From positions 1 through 64,000 of the forward strand of contig NZ_JAGEVL010000006.1 of assembly GCF_017583065.1 (NCBI RefSeq): 64,000 bases of DNA. Direction: 5' to 3'. Each line of letters opens with the position of its first letter. Position 1 is the first letter of the stretch. The DNA is from Staphylococcus shinii. GTDB taxonomy: Bacteria; Bacillota; Bacilli; Staphylococcales; Staphylococcaceae. Of this stretch, positions 8,339 to 16,941 are shown in pieces. The notes below the pieces were generated by a model. The model was not told the origin of the DNA, searched no databases, and worked only from the letters and a program-made list of their open reading frames with translations. Position numbers and translations under genes: made by a program.

Positions 8339-9286
8339 ATGACAATTACAATTAAATATCAGGCTCCTGGACAAGCATTAATGCAAGCTTCGCACTTGCA
8401 TGATGTACCTGAAGTAGCCACATTTGTTTGGTACGATTTTCAAGACCCTTCAGAATCGGAAAACGAGATTTTTAAGTCGTATTTTAACTTTAATAAACTC
8501 GAAATCGATGATACAGTTAATGGAACGCCTAGGGCAAAATACAAAGTATACGATGCTTATCAGTATATCGTATTACATAGTATTGATACCAAAAGCAGTG
8601 GTAACAAGGCGTTGAATTTATTCATAAAAGAGCAAGTCCTTATTACTTATCATCATCAGCCTTTTTCAATTTTAACAGACCTCACACATATGTTGACTAC
8701 AGATAATCAAAAGGGGTTACAAACATTTGATATCGCGTTACACATCATAGATAAAATGGTTGATAGTTACTTTGATTTAATCTATGAAATTGAAGATAAA
8801 GTATACGAATTTGAGGATTATCAACTCAAAGGCACTCCAGTGAAAGACATTATGGAAGAAGTGTTTAAAATAAGGTCGAATATTATTAAAATGAAGCGCA
8901 TTGTTTACCCAATACAAGAATTAGTTGGTAATATCAAAGAAAGTAGCCTATTACTTGTAGATGAGAAGAATCATATGTATATTCAACATGTAGAGGATCA
9001 TATTATAAAGCAACAAAATATTTTGAAGATGTCCCAAGAGATGACTGATGAAATTAAAGATAATTATTCGTCATATAACTCATTTAAAATGAACAATATA
9101 ATGCAAATATTGACTTTGGTGTCGGTAATATTTCTACCTTTGACATTGATTACAGGTATATATGGTATGAATTTTACAAATATGCCTGAGCTGAAATGGC
9201 ATTATGGTTACTATATCGTCTTAACGATTATGTTAGCGATAAGCTTGGGCTGTATATACTACTTTAAAAAAGAAAAATGGTTTTAA
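8339..9286 (+). CDS. CorA-family magnesium/divalent cation transporter
   Basis: A 315-residue CorA-type channel. The long N-terminal cytoplasmic domain with helical stretches (about 1-250) leads into two C-terminal membrane helices (about 253-273 and 286-306). Between them is the family filter motif GMN in YGMNF. It forms a pentameric Mg2+ channel in characterised relatives. The start follows AGGAGGGG. It has its own promoter region and no neighbour in the same operon, though fni begins only 74 bases downstream. Confidence 0.9.
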   Translation: MTITIKYQAPGQALMQASHLHDVPEVATFVWYDFQDPSESENEIFKSYFNFNKLEIDDTVNGTPRAKYKVYDAYQYIVLHSIDTKSSGNKALNLFIKEQVLITYHHQPFSILTDLTHMLTTDNQKGLQTFDIALHIIDKMVDSYFDLIYEIEDKVYEFEDYQLKGTPVKDIMEEVFKIRSNIIKMKRIVYPIQELVGNIKESSLLLVDEKNHMYIQHVEDHIIKQQNILKMSQEMTDEIKDNYSSYNSFKMNNIMQILTLVSVIFLPLTLITGIYGMNFTNMPELKWHYGYYIVLTIMLAISLGCIYYFKKEKWF

Positions 9287-9360
9287 TAAGTTATAGCAAT
9301 ATAACGATAGTTCGATATAATAAAATTAATTTAAAAATGTGTTGAAAGTAGGAGCGGAAA

Positions 9361-10404
9361 ATGAGCGATATAAAAAGAGAACAACGTAAAAATGAACATG
9401 TAGAAATAGCAATGGCCCAGAAAGATGCAACAATTTCAGATTTTGATGAAATAAGGTTTGTACATCATTCTATTCCTAATATTGATGTTGATGATGTTGA
9501 TTTAACAAGTAATTTAATAGATTTCACGCTAAACCAACCATTGTATATCAATGCGATGACTGGTGGTAGCGAGTGGACGAAACAAATTAATGAAAAATTA
9601 GCTGTTATCGCGCGTGAGACTGGAATTGCGATGGCTGTCGGTTCAACGCATGCAGCATTAAGAAATAGCAAAATGGCTTCTTCGTTTAGTGTCGTACGTG
9701 AAACGAATCCAGAAGGTATTATTTTTAGTAATGTGGGTGCAGACGTTCCCGTAGATAAAGCTGTAGAATCAGTTAAGTTACTTGATGCTCAAGCGTTACA
9801 AGTTCATGTCAATGCGCCACAAGAATTAGTGATGCCAGAGGGTAATAGAACATTTTCTACATGGATGGAGAATTTAGCACAAATCGTAACACGCGTAGAT
9901 GTACCAGTTATAGTTAAAGAAGTCGGCTTTGGTATGAGTAAAGAAACAATTAAAAGCCTGAATGAAATTGGTATTAAGTACGTAGATGTAAGTGGTAGAG
10001 GCGGTACTAATTTTGTCGATATTGAAAATGAAAGACGTACATATAAGGATATGGATTATTTAGGTTTATGGGGGCAAACAACTGTAGAATCTTTATTAGA
10101 AAGTACATCATATCAACAAGATATGGATATTTTGGCAAGTGGTGGAGTCAGAACTCCTTTAGATGCAGTGAAATGTCTTGCCCTTGGCGCAAGTGCTGTA
10201 GGAATGTCACGCCCGTTTTTAAATCATGTTGAAAATTATGGTATAACTGAAACACTGAATTATACAGAACAATTTACGGATCATATGAAAAAAATAATGA
10301 CGATGCTTAATGCAAAATCAATCAAAGATTTACAACACGCACAAATGGTATTTAGCCCAAAACTACAATCATGGATTGAACAAAGAGGTTTAGATATTAA
10401 ATAA
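9361..10404 (+). CDS. fni: type 2 isopentenyl-diphosphate delta-isomerase (FMN-dependent)
   Basis: A 347-residue cytosolic flavoprotein interconverting IPP and DMAPP in the mevalonate route used by staphylococci. Family marks include the early [12 protein letters not shown] segment, [15 protein letters not shown] (FMN/substrate loop), the glycine-rich [12 protein letters not shown] phosphate loop and the barrel end [19 protein letters not shown]. The length is typical. The start follows AGGAGCGG by 4 bases. It is the only mevalonate-linked gene here. Confidence 0.96.
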   Translation: MSDIKREQRKNEHVEIAMAQKDATISDFDEIRFVHHSIPNIDVDDVDLTSNLIDFTLNQPLYINAMTGGSEWTKQINEKLAVIARETGIAMAVGSTHAALRNSKMASSFSVVRETNPEGIIFSNVGADVPVDKAVESVKLLDAQALQVHVNAPQELVMPEGNRTFSTWMENLAQIVTRVDVPVIVKEVGFGMSKETIKSLNEIGIKYVDVSGRGGTNFVDIENERRTYKDMDYLGLWGQTTVESLLESTSYQQDMDILASGGVRTPLDAVKCLALGASAVGMSRPFLNHVENYGITETLNYTEQFTDHMKKIMTMLNAKSIKDLQHAQMVFSPKLQSWIEQRGLDIK

Positions 10405-10450
10405 GTAACTATGATAATGGTATAAAACAGTAGATATATGAAACAAAATT

Positions 10451-10499
10451 AAAACAAGGCTGGAGCAGTTCATTGATAACTGTACCGGCCTTGTTTTTT
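10451..10499 (+). terminator. terminator after fni
   Basis: A hairpin with arms AAAACAAGGC and GCCTTGTTTT and an internal CAGTT/AACTG helix, ending in a T6 run. It lies between convergent fni and gltS and may serve both. Confidence 0.9.
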
Positions 10500-10566
10500 A
10501 AATATCTGAAATTACAGATTTCAAGTATGTTAAATTCTCAAAATGATTGTTTAAATCCATATAAAC

Positions 10567-11775
10567 TTAGCTAAAGATATTAATGAATGTTGTAACTATT
10601 GGCACACCTAATAAATCGATTAAAAAGGCACCTACAATTGGTACGACTAAATAGGCTTTTGGAGAAGCACCATATTTCTTGGTAATAACGTCTAAGTTAG
10701 CCATCGCATTTGGTGTTGCTCCAAGACCATGTCCAATAAAGCCACCCGTCATAACTGCAGCATCATAGTCTTTACCCAAACCTCGGAATAAAATTATTAC
10801 AGAGAATAAAACGATAAAAGCGACTTGAACCAATACAATAATGATTAATGGAATTGCCAATTGATAAATTTCAGTTAGTTGAATACTCATTAACGCAATG
10901 GATAAAAAGAGACTAAGTGATACATCGCTAATACTGTTAATAAGTTTCATATCAATAATATTTAAATTACTATATTCAGATATATTCCGTATAATAACTG
11001 CAATAAACATTGCACCTACATATATAGGGATATTTATACCAGTTAAATCAGAAAATTGAGTTCCTAGATATGAACCAATGGCCATACAAATGGCAACAAT
11101 TGCAAATTGCATTAGAAATACAGTAGTTGGTGCCATACGCTTATGTAAATACTGATTAGCCGTCACATCACTATAATCTTTGACAGTTTCTTCAGCATTT
11201 TCAGGTTTTAAATTATATTTATTAATTAAAAATTTAACAACAGGGCCGCCTATTAAACCACCAGCAACTAAGCCTAGGGTCGCTGCCGCTAAAGCTGCTG
11301 TTATTGCAGAATCAATTCCAAGTTCTTGGACTGTTTTCCCATAAGCTGCTGCATTACCATGTCCTCCTTCCATTGACATAGAACCGGCTGTTAAACCTAA
11401 TAAAGGCGGTATATTTAATAATTTTGCCAGTGATACACCGATGATATTTTGAAAGATTGCTAGAACGCCACAAAAAATAAAATATATTATTAAGACTTTA
11501 CCACCTAAACGAAGAAGTTTAAATGAAGCTCCTAGTCCAATCGTTGTGAAAAAGGCAAGCATAAAGAAATCTTGAATAAAGTCAGAATCTAACTTTATAG
11601 TTAATAATCCTGTTGATTCTAAAATTGCTACCATGACAGCAAAGAGTAAACCACCGATGACTGGTGCAGGTATACATAATTTTTTTAAAATACCAACGTG
11701 ATTAATAATATAGATTCCTATAAGATACAATACGCTTGCTAAGGCTAAAGTGGTAATAGCATCTAACTCTAGCAT
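10567..11775 (-). CDS. gltS: sodium/glutamate symporter GltS
   Basis: A 402-residue inner-membrane carrier with about 10-12 segments in two homologous halves. Gly/Ala-rich re-entrant loops are visible (MSMEGGHGNAAAYGKT in the first half, MTGGFIGHGLGATPNAMAN in the second), as expected for GltS, which imports glutamate with Na+. The upstream ATG at 11781 directly abuts AAGGGGGA; the second ATG at 11775 gives normal spacing, so I prefer it. A cre-like box lies about 65 bases upstream, suggesting glucose repression of glutamate uptake. Confidence 0.9.
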   Translation of the reverse strand: MLELDAITTLALASVLYLIGIYIINHVGILKKLCIPAPVIGGLLFAVMVAILESTGLLTIKLDSDFIQDFFMLAFFTTIGLGASFKLLRLGGKVLIIYFIFCGVLAIFQNIIGVSLAKLLNIPPLLGLTAGSMSMEGGHGNAAAYGKTVQELGIDSAITAALAAATLGLVAGGLIGGPVVKFLINKYNLKPENAEETVKDYSDVTANQYLHKRMAPTTVFLMQFAIVAICMAIGSYLGTQFSDLTGINIPIYVGAMFIAVIIRNISEYSNLNIIDMKLINSISDVSLSLFLSIALMSIQLTEIYQLAIPLIIIVLVQVAFIVLFSVIILFRGLGKDYDAAVMTGGFIGHGLGATPNAMANLDVITKKYGASPKAYLVVPIVGAFLIDLLGVPIVTTFINIFS

Positions 11776-11839
11776 GTTCATTCCCCCTTAAATAATAGTA
11801 TACAAAACTAATAAATTAATCATATATAAACGTCACTTG

Positions 11840-11854
11840 AGTGAACGCTTACAA
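11840..11854 (-). promoter_or_regulatory. cre-like site upstream of gltS
   Basis: Read on the minus strand, TTGTAAGCGTTCACT fits the relaxed cre consensus WTGNAANCGNWNNCW at every position. It lies 65 bases before the gltS start. CcpA binding here is inferred. Confidence 0.5.
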
Positions 11855-12102
11855 AACCCGTAAATTTGATTATACATTTTTGAAAAATAGAATGATAGTA
11901 ATAAAAATGATTATTGAGAGATTTAATAAAAAACCAAAAAGGAAATTAATTTGTTGTGTATATATTTAATTATAATAGTATATTTAAAGTTGATTGAACA
12001 AAGTATAACTCAGTACCTTGTAATGTATAATAGCGTGTGTTATATTTTATTCAAGCTACTGTGTAATATATAGTACTGATTTTAATTATAAGGAGGACAT
12101 TA

Positions 12103-12432
12103 ATGAATAGCCAGTTTAAAAAGGGTGCATTAGAACTTATCGTTTTACTCATAATCAAAAAGGATGACCAATATGGTTATTCTCTTGTTCAAAATATATC
12201 AAGGTATATGACTATTGCCGAGGGAACGGTTTATCCAATACTCAGGAGATTAGTTAAAAGCGGAGAGTTAACTACTTACTACCAACCTTCAACGGAGGGA
12301 CCAGCGAGAAAATATTATAAAATGACTGATCAAGGCAATGAACGATTAACTTTATTATTAGAAGAATGGGGAGCATTTTCAAAAGCTGTAAATCAATTTA
12401 TTAAGGAGAGTGACGATAATGCGAAGAACTGA
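12103..12432 (+). CDS. PadR-family transcriptional regulator
   Basis: A 109-residue winged-helix repressor. The PadR fingerprint is complete: KKGALELIVLLII, DDQYGYSLVQNI and AEGTVYPILRRLVKSGELTTY (recognition helix and wing, about residues 43-63). It opens a three-gene operon with a HAAS-domain membrane protein and a DUF4097 protein, an arrangement often seen for envelope-stress modules. The start follows AAGGAGG. The promoter region holds separated arms TCAGTAC (12010) and GTACTGA (12073) that could be its own operator. Confidence 0.9.
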   Translation: MNSQFKKGALELIVLLIIKKDDQYGYSLVQNISRYMTIAEGTVYPILRRLVKSGELTTYYQPSTEGPARKYYKMTDQGNERLTLLLEEWGAFSKAVNQFIKESDDNAKN

Positions 12433-12979
12433 GTATCTTAAAATATTACATAAACATTTAAAACATTTAGATGATAATGAACGTCAAGATATCATAAACG
12501 AATACGACACCCATTTTTACAGTGGTATGGAAGAAGGAAAGACTGAAGATCAAATTTCAGAAGAACTAGGTGATCCACAGCAATTAGCGAAACAATTAAA
12601 TGCAAATGCATCGATAGAAAAAGCAGAACAAAGTAATAATATTAGTGATGTAAGCCATGCAGTTGTATCAGTAATGGGTTTAAGTTTGCTCAATTTTTTC
12701 GTTATTTTAATTCCTTTTATAATAATTCTAAGTATAGTACTGTCATTAATTGTAACAACACTTAGTTTCATATTTACCCCCATAGCATTATTAGTTAAAG
12801 CTGTTATGGTAGGCTTCCAAGAGATTATGCTACTTGAAGTATACACGACAGGCGTCTTATTTGGTTTAGGTCTTATTTTATTTGTTATCACGTATTTGAT
12901 TACAAAAGGATTTTACATTTTATGTGTTAAATATTTGAAATGGAATATTAAAGTAGTAAAGGGGAGTGCTACTAGATGA
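12419..12979 (+). CDS. HAAS/DUF1700-domain membrane protein
   Basis: A 186-residue protein. The N-terminal soluble domain (residues 1-62) has the HAAS pattern: LKHLDDNERQDIINEYDTHF and the ELGDPQQLA signature. It is followed by three or four membrane helices (about 82-112, 115-135, 140-165). It overlaps padR by 14 bases and its ATG at 12419 follows AAGGAGAG; the alternative GTG at 12410 would cover that site. Such proteins are thought to be regulatory partners of PadR systems in the envelope. The exact role is unknown. Confidence 0.85.
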   Translation: MRRTEYLKILHKHLKHLDDNERQDIINEYDTHFYSGMEEGKTEDQISEELGDPQQLAKQLNANASIEKAEQSNNISDVSHAVVSVMGLSLLNFFVILIPFIIILSIVLSLIVTTLSFIFTPIALLVKAVMVGFQEIMLLEVYTTGVLFGLGLILFVITYLITKGFYILCVKYLKWNIKVVKGSATR

Positions 12980-13776
12980 GGAAAGTATTAATATTTACTT
13001 TTATAATTGGGTTGGTCATTACAGTAATTTGTGCAATAGGAACAATTAAACAATTTAAAATTGAACAAGAAAAAGCAAAAGATGTAACAACAAACTTTAA
13101 TAAGTCATATGAAGAAAGTGATATTAAAGCATTAAAAGTTAGTTTTGAGCATAGCAATCTAACGGTAAAGCATGGAGACAAATTTAACATAACGTCTAAA
13201 GGTTCGAATGAACAGACGAAAATCAATGCGCAGATAAGTAAAGGTGATTTAAAACTTACAGATAATGATGGTGCGTCTAATATTAATTTGTCACTTCTAG
13301 GATTTAAAAAGAACGACGTTGTTGTGACTGTACCTAAACATTTGAAAAGTATGAAGATTGATTCAAGTAACGGTTCAATTGATTTGAATAATATTGAAGT
13401 GGAACAAGCAAATATATATTCAGATGTTGGTAAGTTAGCAATTAAAGATTCAAAATATAATAAATTAAATGCTTCTAGCGATGTTGCTGATATTTTAGTA
13501 GAAAAGTCTAAGTATAACCAAGGGCAGTTTGAAACGGATACAGGACAGCTAACCATAGAAGACATGCCTATGGATAAACCTACAAATGTTGAAACGGATA
13601 CTGGAGATGTTGTATTAAATTATGGTGGAGATCAACCTAAGAACACATTAATAGACTTTAACAGTGATATTGGAGATTTAAATATTGAAAATAGTAAATT
13701 AAAAGATAAGAAAATTGGTAATGGTGAAAATTTAGTTAAAATTGTAACAGACACAGGAGATACGACAATTAAATAA
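12976..13776 (+). CDS. DUF4097-family beta-repeat membrane-anchored protein
   Basis: A 266-residue protein with an N-terminal signal anchor (about 5-24) and an external or internal beta-helical domain of repeated short strands. Visible DUF4097-type repeats include SSNGSIDLNNI, SDVGKLAIKDS, ETDTGQLTIED, ETDTGDVVLNY and SDIGDLNIENS, each about 20 residues apart. Its ATG overlaps the previous stop (ATGA), so translation is coupled. Relatives include YvlB/LiaG-type envelope-stress proteins. A hairpin terminator follows. Function beyond the envelope is not known. Confidence 0.85.
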   Translation: MRKVLIFTFIIGLVITVICAIGTIKQFKIEQEKAKDVTTNFNKSYEESDIKALKVSFEHSNLTVKHGDKFNITSKGSNEQTKINAQISKGDLKLTDNDGASNINLSLLGFKKNDVVVTVPKHLKSMKIDSSNGSIDLNNIEVEQANIYSDVGKLAIKDSKYNKLNASSDVADILVEKSKYNQGQFETDTGQLTIEDMPMDKPTNVETDTGDVVLNYGGDQPKNTLIDFNSDIGDLNIENSKLKDKKIGNGENLVKIVTDTGDTTIK

Positions 13777-13790
13777 TTAATATTGAAGGC

Positions 13791-13827
13791 AGGGATAATG
13801 TATTTAAAATGACATTATCCCTTTTTT
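13791..13827 (+). terminator. terminator of the PadR operon
   Basis: The perfect arms AGGGATAATGT/ACATTATCCCT are followed by T6. Confidence 0.92.
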
Positions 13828-13876
13828 GATTTACCATATATATCATATAAAATCCCTAGGAATAAGGAGCTCATTT

Positions 13877-15205
13877 ATGGAACAAACTATGCGAAGCGAA
13901 AAACAATATGGCGCCTTAGCTTTATTGCCTTTAGCAATATTTTTAGTGTTATATATAGGTGTAGGTATTACTTTTACCGCTCTAGGTAAAGAAGACGCCT
14001 TTGATCAATTGCCACGTCATGTTGCAATATTAATAGGTATTGTTATAGCTTGGACTTGTTATGACAGAAAAACAGCTTTTACTAAAAAAGTACAAATATT
14101 TACTGAACATGCAGGGAATTCTGGCATAGTTAATTTAGGTCTGATTCTACTACTTGCTGGTGCATTTTCAACTGTTACATCTGAAATGGGTGGTAAAACG
14201 GCTATGGTGAATATGGGACTTTCTGTTATTCCACCAAGTTTACTCATTCCCGGAATATTTATTATGAGTGGTTTTGCAGCTTTAACATTAGGTACTTCAA
14301 CTGGGGCACAAGCTGCTTTTATCCCAGTAGGTGTTGCAGTAGCACAAGCAGCTGATTTGAGTGTTGCTGCAGCTGGTGCAGCTGTAATAGCAGGAGCTTA
14401 TTTTGGCGACAACCTATCTATAATTTCTGATACCACAATTGCTGCAACCAATGGTGTTGGTGCTAAGATGAGAGATAAATTCAAAATGAACATATTTATC
14501 GCATTACCTGCTGCTATAATCACGGCTGTTTTCTACGCTGTTGTAGGCGGAACAGGTAAGGTAGAAGGTGACTTAAGTTATAATTTCATTAATATCTTAC
14601 CTTATTTATTTGTATTAATTGCTGCAATAGCTGGTTTAGACGTCATTCTTGTGCTTATTATTGGAATTGTTATGGCAGGCTTACTAGGTATCGTACAAGG
14701 TCAATTAGGTATATTCCAGTTTACAAGAGCTATTGGTGATGGTATGGAAAGTATGTTTAACATCTTTTTAGTAGCCTTTTTAGTTTCAGGGCTTGTCGCT
14801 TTAATTCGCTATTATGGTGGTATTGATTGGATTATCAAAGCAATGAAAGCAAAAGCTAAAGGACGTAAAAGTGCAGAATATGTAATCAGTTTAATGTCTG
14901 GTGTGCTCTCTGCGGCATTGTCACATAACACATTAGCAATTATTATTTCTGCACCCATTGCAAAAGAAATTGGCGACGAATATAAAGTGCCACCAAAACG
15001 CATGGCAAGTTTATTAGATATATTTGCTTGTTGTGCATTAATGGTGTTACCACATGATAGTGGTATGTTAATGGTAGAACAGTATGGAGATGTGTCTTAC
15101 CTAGAAGTATTAAAATATTCATTTTACCCTGTAATATTTGTGATTTGTACTATAATAACAATTCAATTTGGATTGTTAGATCGGAAGAAAAAGCGTAAAG
15201 AATAA
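13877..15205 (+). CDS. NhaC-family Na+/H+ antiporter (first of two paralogues)
   Basis: A 442-residue, roughly 11-12-segment carrier of the NhaC family. Conserved segments include LGTSTGAQAAFIPVGVAVAQ, the GAYFGDNLSIISDTTIAA signature and HNTLAIIISAPIAKEI. The ATG at 13877 follows AAGGAG; the frame is open back to 13826 but that stretch lacks a site. It resembles the gene at 45250 over its whole length, yet has no SAM riboswitch, so it may move another ion or organic cation. Monocistronic, with a strong terminator. Confidence 0.85.
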   Translation: MEQTMRSEKQYGALALLPLAIFLVLYIGVGITFTALGKEDAFDQLPRHVAILIGIVIAWTCYDRKTAFTKKVQIFTEHAGNSGIVNLGLILLLAGAFSTVTSEMGGKTAMVNMGLSVIPPSLLIPGIFIMSGFAALTLGTSTGAQAAFIPVGVAVAQAADLSVAAAGAAVIAGAYFGDNLSIISDTTIAATNGVGAKMRDKFKMNIFIALPAAIITAVFYAVVGGTGKVEGDLSYNFINILPYLFVLIAAIAGLDVILVLIIGIVMAGLLGIVQGQLGIFQFTRAIGDGMESMFNIFLVAFLVSGLVALIRYYGGIDWIIKAMKAKAKGRKSAEYVISLMSGVLSAALSHNTLAIIISAPIAKEIGDEYKVPPKRMASLLDIFACCALMVLPHDSGMLMVEQYGDVSYLEVLKYSFYPVIFVICTIITIQFGLLDRKKKRKE

Positions 15206-15254
15206 AATTTTAGCTAAATTACCAAATGCTAATCATGATATGTATTTAGTAAAA

Positions 15255-15294
15255 AATAAGAGGTTGAGACAATCAAAAGTCTCAACCTCTTATT
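15255..15294. terminator. bidirectional terminator between NhaC and the DNA glycosylase
   Basis: The perfect 16-base arms AATAAGAGGTTGAGAC and its complement have an 8-base loop, between two convergent genes. Confidence 0.92.
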
Positions 15295-15325
15295 GTATAT
15301 ATAGATAAAGTTGTTATTGCCAATA

Positions 15326-15937
15326 TTAATCACGCCAAGTTACGTCTGGGTGTTTCATATCAGATTTGCGCATTCTAGAAACATATGGATTGCCTTTCAC
15401 GGTAAAACGTAAAGGCTTATTTGTCCATTCACCTTTATTTGGTATGCCTATACGACCGCTTTCCTCAATCATTTTAGGATATTTTCTATTTTTAGAATCT
15501 ATTTGTAAATGGCCTTCATTAATTTTAGAACCGTCTAAATGTCTTGGTATATTGAATGCTTTGGTCCATTTTCCTGGCCCATTTGTTAAGTCAAATCCTA
15601 TTTTTCCGCGATTGTGTGTCATTGCCTCGATACCTTCTTCAGGTTCTACCGCTCTGATTAATACGCCTTCAGGTTCATCCTCTAATTGGGTTACAAAATT
15701 AATGAGTAAGTGTGTATGCATAACGTGTGCGTAAATTGTTCCACCTGTTTTATATAGTGATTCCACTTTTGGTGTTCGCTTGCCATTAAATCCATGCGCA
15801 GCACGATCTTTTTTGCCTACATAGGCCTCTGTTTCTACAATATAGCCAGTGTAAGTTTGTAATTCGTCATGATAGATAACGCGTACACCTAATAAGTCCT
15901 TGGCAATTGTAACAGTGTCTCGTTGTATAAAATCCAT
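15326..15937 (-). CDS. DNA-3-methyladenine glycosylase (AAG/MPG family)
   Basis: A 203-residue base-excision repair enzyme that removes alkylated and deaminated purines. Family features are [25 protein letters not shown] (the catalytic Glu lies in ETEAY, near residue 35), LIRAVEP and [10 protein letters not shown]. The length matches bacterial AAG proteins. The start follows GGAGGG. It is a single gene facing the NhaC gene, with a shared terminator. Confidence 0.93.
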   Translation of the reverse strand: MDFIQRDTVTIAKDLLGVRVIYHDELQTYTGYIVETEAYVGKKDRAAHGFNGKRTPKVESLYKTGGTIYAHVMHTHLLINFVTQLEDEPEGVLIRAVEPEEGIEAMTHNRGKIGFDLTNGPGKWTKAFNIPRHLDGSKINEGHLQIDSKNRKYPKMIEESGRIGIPNKGEWTNKPLRFTVKGNPYVSRMRKSDMKHPDVTWRD

Positions 15938-16137
15938 AAATTGCCCTCCAATATATAGTTTTTAAATTTAAATTTTTTTCGATAATTTTTAAAAAGTTGT
16001 AAAATTGTGTTACTACTAAGGTTATATTTTGTTACACTATTTTATGATAAGGTTAGTAGGTTTTTACATATAATCTATTAAAATCTAGTACAAAATAAAT
16101 CTTATCTTAAACTAAGGAAAATGAAAAGAGGGAGCTT

Positions 16138-16839
16138 ATGGAGAGGAAAATTGGTTTTGGACAAGCACTTAAATTATATTGGAAAAACTATATTAACTTT
16201 ACAGGGCGGTCACGTAGAAGTGAATATTGGTTTATGGTATTATGGCATATTATTTTCTTGCTACCTGCGATTGTTTTAGGATTCACAGGTTTCTTTGTAA
16301 TGTTAGCGGGCGCTTCTGCGTATACAGATTCTACGATAGGTTTAGGCGTGCTTATAATGTTTTTAAGTATAATATATGCTGTTATTTACTCTTTAGCTAC
16401 ACTTATTCCAAACTGGGCTATTTTGATAAGAAGATTTCATGATACAGGTAGAACAATGCTCATGCCATTAATTTATTTAGGCTTGTCAGTGATTGCTAAT
16501 ATTGTTAATTTTATCATTGAACTAAATGACCCAAATGAAACAAATATAATGACTAGTATTATACTGATTGTTTTTGGACTAGCTAACTTAGGACTGGGTA
16601 TTTATATGATTGTCATTGCTTGTTTAGATAGTGAGAGAAAAATAAATAAATACGGCAGTAGTCATAAATATAGTCAATATGCCCAATCTCCAGACTACCT
16701 ACAAGATAATCATTCAAATTCATTTAATACTGAATCCGTCCAAAATGATAGTCATCAATCAGATCACTTTAAAAATAGCGAAGATTCATTTGATGAAATC
16801 AAAGAACAAGATAAAAAACAGGATAATTTTAAATATTAA
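16138..16839 (+). CDS. DUF805-family membrane protein with hydrophilic tail
   Basis: A 233-residue protein. The DUF805 core fills residues about 8-165: the opening WKNYINFTGRSRRSEYWF motif, four membrane segments and the NWAILIRRFHDTGRT loop. After residue 165 follows a tail rich in Ser, Asn, Gln, Asp and His (YAQSPDYLQDNHSNSF and so on), probably disordered and cytoplasmic. The start follows AGAGGGAG. No function is established for the family. It is monocistronic. Confidence 0.85.
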   Translation: MERKIGFGQALKLYWKNYINFTGRSRRSEYWFMVLWHIIFLLPAIVLGFTGFFVMLAGASAYTDSTIGLGVLIMFLSIIYAVIYSLATLIPNWAILIRRFHDTGRTMLMPLIYLGLSVIANIVNFIIELNDPNETNIMTSIILIVFGLANLGLGIYMIVIACLDSERKINKYGSSHKYSQYAQSPDYLQDNHSNSFNTESVQNDSHQSDHFKNSEDSFDEIKEQDKKQDNFKY

Positions 16840-16874
16840 AGCATAGTTAGTTTTGCGTTTGATTATAAAATATA

Positions 16875-16921
16875 AACATAGGAGTCTAAGACATAAATAG
16901 CTGTCTTGGACTCCTATGTTT
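16875..16921. terminator. terminator between the DUF805 gene and araB
   Basis: A hairpin of ACATAGGAGTC with GACTCCTATGT, plus an inner AAGACA/TGTCTT helix. The genes are convergent, so it may act both ways. Confidence 0.88.
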
Positions 16922-16941
16922 GTTATATTAAACTAAGATTA

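Noticed and set aside
12972..13565. A 197-codon frame on the minus strand inside the DUF4097 gene
   Set aside because: It lies wholly opposite a gene with a clear family, operon overlap and start site, has no binding site of its own, and its Ser/Leu/Phe-rich composition is that of an antisense reading.
13776..13876. An S-box before the first NhaC gene
   Set aside because: Only a terminator of the previous operon is present; none of the S-box core strings occur.
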